A stretch of DNA of 64,000 nt, taken from assembly GCF_000330505.1 (NCBI RefSeq), contig NW_004191847.1:344834-408833 (forward strand), read 5' to 3'. Source of the DNA: Entamoeba invadens IP1. Taxonomy: Eukaryota > Evosea > Mastigamoebida > Endamoebidae. Every line of letters starts with the position of its first letter. Position 1 is the first letter of the stretch. Both the position numbers and the translations under genes were made by a program. The notes beneath the pieces were generated by a model. That model ran no database searches. It saw only the letters and a list, made by a program, of their open reading frames with translations, and was not told where the DNA came from. Below, in pieces: positions 22,201-31,400 of the stretch.

Positions 22201-25200
22201 TGATAATGAGTCACTTGTAAGTTCAAATGGTTCGAAACATTCGGTGCATTTTAAAGTAGCATTATCATAATACCCATTTTTACAATTTGGAATTAAATAA
22301 CATATATCAATACACGTTTTGTCTCCATTTTTTACTTTTCCTTCTTCACATTTAAAACATTTGTTTCCATCTGTTACATAATCTTCATGACAATATAAAC
22401 ACTCTTTTTGAGTTTGTGAACACGACGCACAATGTGCAATTTCTTCACAAAGAATACAATTGTTGTTATCTAGATAAAGTCCATTTTCACATTTTTTACA
22501 CACCCAATTTTGTTCGTCTCCGGTTGTATTGCAAGATGTACAATTTCCATTTAATGAACAACTTACACACTTGTTTTCTTTTGTTTTAAAGCCATCTTCA
22601 CAAGAAGAACAATATCCAGTTTCTTTAAAACAATTGGTACATTCACTTTGACAACTCACACATTCGGAAGTGTTACCAGTCGAATATGTTTTTGGTGTAC
22701 ATGTTGTGCAACTACCTTCTGTTTTATTAAAACCATCTCCAGCTTTACAATTAGTGCATTTGCCATTTGTCTTATCACATGTTGAACATGAAGAATTACA
22801 CTTTTTACAAGTAGTTTTGCCTTTTTCGTCTTGATAATTCATTTCTTCACAATTTGTACATTTAGAGTCAAATGAAAAAGTACCTTCTTGGCACATTTCA
22901 CAACTAAAACTGTTGGAAATACCATATCCATCAAAACAAGCTGTACAATTCCCGTTTGTGGAATTGCATTCTCGACATACTGAATTGCAGGTTTGACAAG
23001 ACGAAGAACCTTTAAGTGAAAATTCCAAGTTTTTACAATTTGAACAACTTGATGATTTGTTATTTGAATAAGTACCTGCTGGGCACTTATCACATAAATT
23101 AGTTATAGAATTGGACTTTGTACCACCCAAACACATCTTGCAAACACCTTCAGTTGCTACATACCCGCCAACACATGTTGAACAATTTCCACTCGTCTTT
23201 TCACATTGGACTGCACATAATGTATCACATGGTAAACAAGTTGTTGATCCAGTTACGTTCACAAAGTTGTAATCTCCACAAGTTTCACAGTTGTCTTTTC
23301 CATTACTATCCGTAAAAGTACCCAAAGGACATTTTTCACATTGATTATTTAAGCTGTAATAACCAGCTTGACATACAACACAACTATTTCCTGAAATACC
23401 CTTCCCACTATAACAAGAAGTGCAATGTCCATTTGTTTTATCACATGTCTTACATATAGTGTCACAATTATCACAGTATGTTTGTGCACCTAAAGAATAT
23501 GTCATATCTCCACATGTAACACATGAACTCGAATTTGCAAAAGTACCAGCTGGGCATAATTTACAAACTCCGGCTTCGAGACCATATCCATTTACACATG
23601 TTATACAATTTCCATTCATTTGATTACACGTTGCACATTTATCACTGCAAGATAAACACTCCGAAGATTTTTCTAATGAATAAGTATTACTTGGACATTT
23701 TGAACATGACGATGTTCCACCTATCGAAAAATAAGAAGCTTGACATATTGTACATCCAGTACTGGGAGTATATGCATATCCAGGTTTACATGTTTTACAA
23801 TTTCCATTGGTTATATAACACGTGGCACACGTGGAATTGCATATTTTACATATAGATGAACCACTTAAACTGTACTCTCCATCTTTACATGAAGAACAAG
23901 CAGATGAACCATTTGATGAGTATGTACCAGCTGGGCACTTTGTACATATAGAAGATCCAGATGAAGCCGAATATTGACCACTTGGACAAGAAATGCAAAC
24001 AGATGCCCCAGAAGATGAATATTTGCCAGCCGGACATGTTGAACATGATGTAGAACCAGTAGATGATGAATATTTGCCTGCTGGGCATGAAATACAAGTG
24101 GAAAATCCAGAAGATGATGAGTAATAACCCATTGAACATTTGGTACATGAAGATGCTCCAGAAGACGCGTATGTACCTGCTGAGCACACAGAACATGAAG
24201 ATGACCCACTGGAAGAAAAAGTACCAGCAGGACATGTTGAACAAGAAGTTGAACCATAACTGGATGAATATTTTCCAGCGGTGCATAATGTACAGGAAGG
24301 AGATCCGGAAGTTGATGAATATGTACCAGCAGAACACGAAGTGCATGAAGATGAACCACTAGAAGAATATTTACCAGCTGAACATATTGAACATGACGTT
24401 GAACCACTTGATGAATAATAACCAGCTGAGCACGAAGGACATGAAGATAAACCAGTGGTAGATCCATATGTGCCAGCTGGACAATTACTACATGAAGACG
24501 ATCCGTAATTTGAAAATGTACCTTTTGGACACGAAGAACAAGAAGTCGAACCAGAAGAAGAATATGTACCGGGAGAACATGTTCCACATGAAGTAGATCC
24601 AGAACTCGACGAATATGTACCTGCCGAACATGGAGTACATGAAGATGCTCCGCCATTTGAAGATTTGCCAGCTGGACATGAACTGCATGAAGTTGAACCA
24701 GAAGAAGAATATGTACCGGGAGAACACGAATAACATGAAGATGCTCCACTTGAAGGTCCATATGTTCCTGCTGAACATGAATAACATGAAGACGATCCAG
24801 AAGTCGCATATGTCCCTGCTGAACATTTATAACATGAAGATGACCCACTGTAAGAAGAATAACCAGCAGAACATGAAGGACAAAAGGATGCTCCATCGAG
24901 GGAATATGAACCCGCAGGACAATTACTACATGTAGCTGCTCCATTAGTTGCATAAGTACCCGCTGTGCACACTTTACACTTAGAAGATCCAGAGCTTGGT
25001 TGGTATTGGCCACCACCACAATAAGTACATTTTGATGCTCCAGCCGGCGAAAACGTACCTGCCGGGCAAATGGGGCAACTTGAAACGGATGAATTTGCGT
25101 AATATCCTGCTTTACATGCAACACAATCATACGATCCTACAACTGCAGACTCGCCCCAACTACACGGAGTACACGAAGTAATACCATAACCACCGTGTGA

Positions 25201-25329
25201 CCAGGTCCCAACAGGACATGCACGACAAGAACCACCATTTTCATACTGCCCCCCTCCACAATACATTGAACGAGAAAAGGCAAATAAACAGTGTAAAAAC
25301 AATAGCTTGATAATAAACGAATCACTCAT
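19270..25329 (-). CDS. TMK-type transmembrane kinase with ephrin-receptor-like repeats
   Basis: The intronless 2019-residue type I receptor kinase belongs to the Entamoeba TMK family. A signal peptide (IIKLLFLHCLFAFSRS) is followed by about twenty near-identical 24-residue Cys repeats at about 20-500, of the type CSAGTYSSSGSSSCTSC, resembling ephrin-receptor/GCC2-GCC3 modules. CxxC-rich furin-like repeats run to about 1565. One membrane segment lies at about 1570-1600 (ASFVLILFIIAIIITILIF). A beta-rich juxtamembrane part (about 1610-1740) precedes the kinase domain (about 1745-2019). The kinase has GEGSFGIVYKG, VAIKK, HRDIKPDN, DFGSA and APEV, so all catalytic residues are present. A tyrosine-kinase-like fold with Ser/Thr-type HRDIKPDN is usual for TMKs. 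The ligand is unknown. Confidence 0.93.
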   Translation of the reverse strand: MSDSFIIKLLFLHCLFAFSRSMYCGGGQYENGGSCRACPVGTWSHGGYGITSCTPCSWGESAVVGSYDCVACKAGYYANSSVSSCPICPAGTFSPAGASKCTYCGGGQYQPSSGSSKCKVCTAGTYATNGAATCSNCPAGSYSLDGASFCPSCSAGYSSYSGSSSCYKCSAGTYATSGSSSCYSCSAGTYGPSSGASSCYSCSPGTYSSSGSTSCSSCPAGKSSNGGASSCTPCSAGTYSSSSGSTSCGTCSPGTYSSSGSTSCSSCPKGTFSNYGSSSCSNCPAGTYGSTTGLSSCPSCSAGYYSSSGSTSCSICSAGKYSSSGSSSCTSCSAGTYSSTSGSPSCTLCTAGKYSSSYGSTSCSTCPAGTFSSSGSSSCSVCSAGTYASSGASSCTKCSMGYYSSSSGFSTCISCPAGKYSSSTGSTSCSTCPAGKYSSSGASVCISCPSGQYSASSGSSICTKCPAGTYSSNGSSACSSCKDGEYSLSGSSICKICNSTCATCYITNGNCKTCKPGYAYTPSTGCTICQASYFSIGGTSSCSKCPSNTYSLEKSSECLSCSDKCATCNQMNGNCITCVNGYGLEAGVCKLCPAGTFANSSSCVTCGDMTYSLGAQTYCDNCDTICKTCDKTNGHCTSCYSGKGISGNSCVVCQAGYYSLNNQCEKCPLGTFTDSNGKDNCETCGDYNFVNVTGSTTCLPCDTLCAVQCEKTSGNCSTCVGGYVATEGVCKMCLGGTKSNSITNLCDKCPAGTYSNNKSSSCSNCKNLEFSLKGSSSCQTCNSVCRECNSTNGNCTACFDGYGISNSFSCEMCQEGTFSFDSKCTNCEEMNYQDEKGKTTCKKCNSSCSTCDKTNGKCTNCKAGDGFNKTEGSCTTCTPKTYSTGNTSECVSCQSECTNCFKETGYCSSCEDGFKTKENKCVSCSLNGNCTSCNTTGDEQNWVCKKCENGLYLDNNNCILCEEIAHCASCSQTQKECLYCHEDYVTDGNKCFKCEEGKVKNGDKTCIDICYLIPNCKNGYYDNATLKCTECFEPFELTSDSLSCFANKDYQKFYYDKQTNTFKENDVNCTNQIYSTCYVCQDSILLNGKCEKFDDNCKNSAIKGCDLCKDSILTSSNNCTKDEKCKYQLNKNDTMECLQCVNDTVCGLKEEECSISQNSYCYTTKEGSYTNKNDIIPCESGKVCALIDGKELDFECEKETILTRNNVCTKDPNCLISKGNYCVKCVDDYHIYNGWCELNNNDCDTQNRDFCVWCKSHIGDGHECYNQTKINCPSFNDTCVKCEENNYKTETKCELIEDVFPNCKNVYKMCVDCQENFILESGDCLHKNETNTSSETNETTKTTFKNENDSNCIEKTTKGCVRCSDTYYLKDYKCIKCEYPCVKCKNLTYCTGCDAYSYTNNKGECIEINDLLSKCDLVMATYTGCVVCKDGYMRSSDGKTCEKCHMSCKTCTNDGTCISCNNEYYRTATNNTKYCTIQSELNNCLNKTISGCYECDNGFYISNNLCKPCNEKCTTCTSLDYCTNCTENNVLLNDICTSFTEIPNCISASSNKCDKCAEKYQLNTNKYVCEDQTNYGILIGIPIASFVLILFIIAIIITILIFVILHKKEEHEMVNVCVFKIDRSNIRMTDLDKGIVSNKKQLIFGEGVLNPVEEEVRELICIGNTQHRNLKIQFTTKDLCDKFKVRTSPQIVNLKRGEACEFEVFLTLFCTTDLEDEILLISLDLKSGQKVMTPIKIYAKTELSTKLDYEEVKVDKKLGEGSFGIVYKGTYRGNVVAIKKMKQSMNEDGKEKEFRNEVSMLDKIRSDYIVHFYGAVFIPKKICMVTEFAQFGSLQDVLKRMKGVEVRMKLRFKVCLDAAQGIQYLHTNGILHRDIKPDNFLVFSLDYGDEITAKLTDFGSARNINLLMTNMTFTKGVGTPKYMAPEVLDRKKYKKAADVYSFAVTMFEVLGWCEAFDKNDERFKFAWNIADFTSAGKRLVIPETIPEQARNLIENGWKQDTKDRIPIETIIDDLQQFLK
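23880..25030 (-). repeat. Tandem ~72-bp coding repeats in the TMK ectodomain
   Basis: Inside the kinase gene, units of about 72 bp (24 codons) repeat head to tail, each coding Cys-x-x-Cys-(S/P)-AG-(T/K)-Y-S-S-x-S-G-(S/A)-S-x-C. Units differ at a few codons, and Ser/Gly positions vary most. This is a likely site of unequal exchange and of assembly collapse. Confidence 0.8.
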
Positions 25330-26369
25330 TCAATTATTTGATTATATTATTTGTTTAAATAATTTAGATGAGGAGCTAAAACATGTTTTGCAATGAGTAT
25401 AATAATTTGTTATGTTCAACTAAAAATCTTTTATTTTTATTTATGGTGTTTTTCCAACCAAGTTTTTTAAATGAATTCAAATAAGGGAATATATTTATAA
25501 ACATGTGGGTCTCGATATAGTAAAATAAATTATCAAAAAACAAATAACAATGTTTTTATGTAGACTATGAATTAATAGTGTTTTTAAAATTAACTAATTT
25601 AATACTTTGATTTTTAACAATAATTCAGTTTAAAGTATTAAAAGTGTTATGAAAGATTAATGTTTTCAAATTAAAATAAAAGACCACATTAACAGAAATG
25701 ATAAAACGAGAAAATTTAAAGAGTAAATACATTATCATCAATTATATTACCAGACATACTAATTAAATCCTCATTATTAACTACTAAAAGGTCTTAATAT
25801 AAAAATATTTTTTATTTTTTATCTTACAGATCTGAGATATACTTTCAATGATTAGTTCCAGATCTTTTTACTTTTGAGAATCATCAAATGTTTCAATAGA
25901 AAGTAAAATACCCCAATAATAAATAAAATTGATATATTAAAAACAACTCCAAGACTTGTAAGACTTATTGTTGTAAATTTCAACAGTGTTTTTCTTTTAT
26001 CATAAAAAATATCAATATTGAATTTAAATACATTATTGATATTAAAAAAGATTCTGATGTTTTTATAATAATTATAATCAAAGTGTGTTAATGATAGCTA
26101 TTACTTTGTTGGAATATTATATATACACTGTTGAAAAAATGAATATATTAAAATCTAATAAATATTGTAAGACATTAAACGAAATAACGTGTAATAATCA
26201 AACAATCATTACGCATCTGTTTATTTGTAAGCTCGTTACATTAGTATTGTTTGTTTACATATTACAAATGACAAAAAAGCTTATTTTAAATTATACATTT
26301 CAATTTTTATAAATTGAAATAACCATCATTAAAATGACAAGTGTCAATAAAATTGTTCTGATCATTAAT
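25330..26369. other. Intergenic, 1.04 kb, no gene recognised
   Basis: AT-rich. A 75-codon frame at 26085-26312 (+) has composition typical of random AT-rich DNA (Ile/Asn/Lys/Leu) and no upstream context, so it is not called. Confidence 0.5.
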
Positions 26370-27512
26370 TTATTTCATTTGATACACAACAACTCTAACG
26401 GGTTTAAATTTGTTGTTTGTGCACAATTGTCCGCTCTGTGCTGTGAATGTAGAAGCCTTACAATAGCTTCCCATTTGTCCGTCTTTATATACACAAATGT
26501 CATGACCTCCTCCAAACCCAAACAAGAATGTGTGGTTCTTTTCTAACACACAAAATGCGTGGTTAGCTGCTTCTTTTTTAATAACATATTTTTTCTTCGT
26601 TTCAACTCCCCCAATTCTCATTGAGAAAATGAACGCGTTTTGGTCGTAGTTATAATTATAATAACATTCAGCACACTCACTCACGCCACTTTCTATGTAC
26701 CCACCAAACAAATCTTTCTCCGCCGTTTCGATGAAAAACACAAGATTTGGAAGGTCACATATTTTGTCATTAAACACACTTGAACCGACACTCCAATCAT
26801 TCACAGCGCTATCAAACACTAAAACTTTATGTCTGAGACCAGTCCATTCTCGCAATTTTTCGACTTCACTTTTTTCAACTATGGAATTCTTCTTTGTTGG
26901 ACTTTTCTCGACTTTTTCTGTTAATTTCTGTGAGTTTTGTGAAGACTCTGTTTGATCAAAAAGTGGCGACATTTCAATTTTTGAATTTTGAGAATTATTG
27001 GTCAAGTCTGGCGGCTCGGATTTTTGGTTTTCTCCACGTAAGACCACTTCAGTCTCTTCACTCTTCTTCGTGTTTTTCTGGCCTTCTGATGCTTTCTTGA
27101 GTTTCATTAAATTGTTGATTTTCTCGGAAGTCACTGAAACTATTGAGTCAAACGATTTCTGAAGTTCTAACTTCTTCTCATTAAGACGTTGTGTTTCTAA
27201 AGAAACTAAAACGTCTATTGTGGTGTTGTAATTAAACGACCCATCGTCAAAAGTCGAAATTTCTTTTTGAATAACACCAAGAAGAGAACTGAGACGCACT
27301 TGAAATTGTGTTAAAAGAAGTTTGGTTGCATGTCCTTGTTGGTAGTTTGTTTCAAGTTGTGTAAATAAAGACTCGGCGTATTTGATTCTGTCTTCAAGTG
27401 GAAGTTTAATGTTGTCAACGGTATTTATTGTGTCTTTGTACTTAAAGTATTCAGATAATTTTGTCTTCAGTTCTTGGCAACTTTTGAGGACTTCTTCGAC
27501 CAATATCTCCAT
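26370..27512 (-). CDS. TLDc-domain protein with coiled-coil N terminus
   Basis: The protein is 380 residues. Residues 1-150 are predicted helical/coiled coil (long Leu/Glu/Lys stretches) and 150-210 are a polar Ser/Glu/Lys linker. Residues about 220-380 are a TLDc domain: WTGLRHKVLVFDSAVNDW, then the FxE..LFGGY block, FIFSMRIGG, FGFGGGHDICVYKDG and a final VRVVVYQMK strand. Entamoeba genomes carry many TLDc proteins. In other eukaryotes TLDc proteins are tied to oxidative stress and to the V-ATPase, but the role here is not shown. A paralogue of the same layout lies at 60100-61077. Confidence 0.87.
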   Translation of the reverse strand: MEILVEEVLKSCQELKTKLSEYFKYKDTINTVDNIKLPLEDRIKYAESLFTQLETNYQQGHATKLLLTQFQVRLSSLLGVIQKEISTFDDGSFNYNTTIDVLVSLETQRLNEKKLELQKSFDSIVSVTSEKINNLMKLKKASEGQKNTKKSEETEVVLRGENQKSEPPDLTNNSQNSKIEMSPLFDQTESSQNSQKLTEKVEKSPTKKNSIVEKSEVEKLREWTGLRHKVLVFDSAVNDWSVGSSVFNDKICDLPNLVFFIETAEKDLFGGYIESGVSECAECYYNYNYDQNAFIFSMRIGGVETKKKYVIKKEAANHAFCVLEKNHTFLFGFGGGHDICVYKDGQMGSYCKASTFTAQSGQLCTNNKFKPVRVVVYQMK

Positions 27513-28408
27513 TTATCGTTTAACAGTTCATTTTTGTTGAATTATTGTTACAAAGAATAGTGCTTACACGTTTTAAGTTTTTATCACAAATATATTATTT
27601 TTGAAACAATTCAGTAAGTCTGTAAGAGTGATCTAACTTTTTACCTGTTTTTGAATTTTATAAGTGTTTTTTATTCGCGTTTTAATAAGGAGTCTTATAC
27701 TAAAATCATGAGTGTGCTACCACTATGTGGTGGTCTTTAGATGCAAATTATTTTATATGATGTTAAGGTGTGATACAAAACATTTTAATGTCAATTTCGA
27801 GATCTTTACTAACAAAATCCCTCTTCGATGTTTTATTGCTGTTTAAATGTAATTTTTATGTAATTGTTTTAAATCAATGCACACATTTTTATTTGTATTA
27901 TCAAAAAATACACTTATCTAGTTAATTCTAAATTTGATTTAATATTTTAAAGAATTTATCGAACAATTTCTGTTTTTTAATTATTTTCTTTCAAATTCCA
28001 CGATTTCAAGAAACATTTCCTTTCAGTTTTCAAAAATGTTGTATTAGTTTAAATTAATAATATAATTTATTTTATAATACACTTTTTTATCATTAAACAT
28101 CGAAAAAATCTTTGTTTTTTTCAAAACCACTTTATTCCATACACAACATTTCAAAATTTTGAAAAACAAATCTTTTGACTTATAATACAATTGTATATGT
28201 AAATAAAGACGTAAAAATAATTTTGTTTTTAAATAAAAAAATAAAACATTTTTTCTTCAAACCACAAACAATTAAATCTTTTGAAAAAAATTACTTCTTT
28301 GTTTATAGTAATTGTATTCATTTCAATTCGTTTTTCCATTCTTTCAAAGTTTTTGAAAAAATTTGATTTGCGATTTTTTCCGTTACAACTTCAAATATTA
28401 CAAATTGG
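27513..28408. other. Divergent intergenic region between TLDc and Piezo genes
   Basis: About 0.9 kb, T-rich. It must hold both promoters. A small hairpin (CTACCAC/GTGGTGG) lies at about 27717-27733. A 63-codon Phe/Lys-rich frame at 28175-28366 is judged random. Confidence 0.5.
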
Positions 28409-31400
28409 ATGTTGCGGTTGAAACCTCAACTTCTTGCTGAACCGTTTTGGAGAAAGTCGACGATCATTCACAAACTTTTTTTCTTGCTAGTGATGATAGT
28501 CTTACCAGCTCCATACATGTTAATACCCGGTGTATTATCTCTTCCTTATTTAGTCGAGTTTTTGGTGCTTTCTGTTTGTATAATATTAACGACTGCGCCA
28601 ATAGTTCGACTCTTTTCATTATTTACTATTCCGTATTCTATTGCTCATTTTATTGTCGCAATGGTGTTTTACTTTGTGGATTTTTCCGATCATTGGGCAT
28701 ACTCGTTACTTGGACTTTCGTTTGGCAAATCGAGTCAAGCGTTTTTTATTACACACCAAATCTTTGTTGGTCTTATTGCCGTCTTTTCAGTGTTTGCAAT
28801 ACTCACAAATGCAAAGCACTTTGAGTACTTCCACACGACACTGGTGACTACTTTTGTGTCAACACTCTTTTTTGTTTCTTCGTTTCTTATTAACACATCT
28901 CAAGGTGGGATCATACCAATTCTGTTTTTCTTGACATCACAAGTACTATTTATTACACCAAGAAAATTATTTATTTACATCAACGGGTCTTCGGTGTTTT
29001 TAATGTTCATTTACTTACTCGTTCTCTCCCTTTGGAATTTATTTGCGTCAGTTGCAGACCGATTTGGGTTTTTTGATGGGAGTGACAATGAGACTTTAGA
29101 GAAGGCGATGGGGTTTATTGGGTTTGCGGAGGTCGCATATCCTTCGTGGATCTTCTTTTCGATGAATTATGGTGCTTATTTAGTCTTTCCCTTAATATGT
29201 GTCTTTACACATGTAACCCTAATTGGTCACAAAGAAAAGAAAACGAGTGTCGCACAGATAGCCACTGAATTACAGACACAAACTGAAAATGATAAAGATG
29301 TCATAGACAACACTGTATTTGATAAGTCAATGTCAACCAAATTGTTGCTGATCCAAATAGCTCAGATGACTTTGAGAACAGCAATTACACTACTTAAGGT
29401 GGGGATCCAAATTTTAGTGAAAAGTGGTTTGATCATATCACTTGCTGTAATGTTCTGGGTGGGTCTGACTGATGTCTCTATCTTTGGGTTCTCGTTCATG
29501 TTGATATCGCTCATCTTCATATTTGTGCCCCTCAGCTATGCGCGGCGTGCATGGCCGATAGTCATTGTCTTCACTTCACTCATCATATTACTTCAAATGG
29601 TCATTCAATTGTCGTACATCAATGTCAGCAAGATCCCTCAATATGTTGGACTCTTCAAATTCAACGACAACGAATTGGGGAACAAAACCATTGACTTTGA
29701 TGACACTCATCTGGAAGAGTTGTACCCCAAAATCATACTTTTGGTTGTAGCGAATCTGCAGTTTTATGCGAATCTCTTGGGGAGTAAAGTGTCTGATGCG
29801 ACGTATGGCGTGAAGGTGTTTTACTATTGTGCGTCACGTTTGATTGACTTCTGGGGGATCTTCATTTGCTGTGTTGTCATAGCAACAGCAGCCTTTTTTG
29901 AAGATGTCAATTTGGAGCTGATTTTGTATGTTGGGGCGCTTGCCCTTCTTGTGTTGATACAAACCCATTTCAGCTGTTACAAAGTGATTATCCGAACGAT
30001 GTTGCCGGTGTATTCGATTGTGTTCTTTGTGATATTACTTGTGAGGTATGTAGTGCAACTGACCGAGACGGATGAAGAGAGAGGGGATTTGAGTGAAATA
30101 ACGGAGTGGCATCAAGTGTTTACGAACATGAGTATGTCTGAATTAGGGTTTGTGAAGTACACCACTGTGTGGCAACGGTTTAAAGGCTTTTTACCGAACA
30201 TAGCGGTCATAGCGTGTTGTGCGATAGAGAGTCGGATGCTGTTTACGATACCCCGGTACCTCCAGAAAGTGGTCCATGAACGATCTGAGAAGAAAAAGAG
30301 GTATGAGAAGTATCAAGAGGAAATGAATGCGCGGTTAGAGCGATCGATGGCGAATGAGAGTGAGATGGAAATATTGGCGGAGGGTCCGACGCACGACGGA
30401 ACACTTTTGAAACAACGACCGCCACTCAATTTTGAAGAAAGGAGTGGGGAACTGAAAGAACTGAGTAGTTCGCAAATATTAGATAATGAAAAGAAGACGG
30501 CACCGGAACAGAAAATCAGTTCCCAAGCGGAATTGCTTCGACATGTTCGGAAGACTGAGGGATATAAGACGGTGCCACGACCTCAAATGAATAGAGGAGA
30601 GGATTCAATTCAGTCGATGAGAAGAAGTGAATTGGTGGTGCCACAAAGAGAATTAAGTGATACACAAGGACCAGTTGGAATGAGTATAGATGGCACAACA
30701 TGTCCACAAAGAACACCACCAAATCAAATGAGGTTGACGAAGAATATGACTTCATTTAAAATGGCAATGAAACAAACTATGCATGAGTCGTTTGCCCCAA
30801 ATACCGTCTCTTTTGAAGGAGAAACGGGAGATGCGAGTGTTTATAAATTCATCGAAGCGCCACGTCTGGTGAAGAGCAGTGGGTACTTTGTCATGCGATT
30901 TCTGGCGATCTATATCCCACACATTTCTGTGATCTGTGCGATTGTGATTGCCGCGTACCCGTCGATTAAAACCAAATTTTCGGAGGACAATAAAAACGAG
31001 GTGGTGCAGACGTGGGACATCCTCCACTTTTTAGTGTTTTTGACGACGATGTTGTGTCTCATCTCGAAGAGAGGATTTAATATTGCGTGTGCGCCGTTGC
31101 TGTGGGTGTGCACGTTTTGTATGTTAGTGACCATCATACCGAATTTCCGATCGATCAATTTGCTGATCGACCAGTCGGGGATGTTCAAGAATGTCGAGTA
31201 TAAGAAGTGGGCGTACAATTTGATTGGGATCAAGTCGTGTTTNNNNNNNNNNNNNNNNNNNNNNNNNNNNNNNNNNNNNNNNNNNNNNNNNNNNNNNNNN
31301 NNNNNNNNNNNNNNNNNNNNNNNNNNNNNNNNNNNNNNNNNNAAGGTCATGAGGATACAACGACTCGACAAGTTACGCAAACTGCGGAGTCATGATGTGA

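Noticed and set aside
23865..25130. 421-codon minus-strand frame and several plus-strand frames across the TMK gene
   Set aside because: They are shadows of the 72-bp repeat in other frames. Their His/Leu/Val-rich composition is not protein-like.
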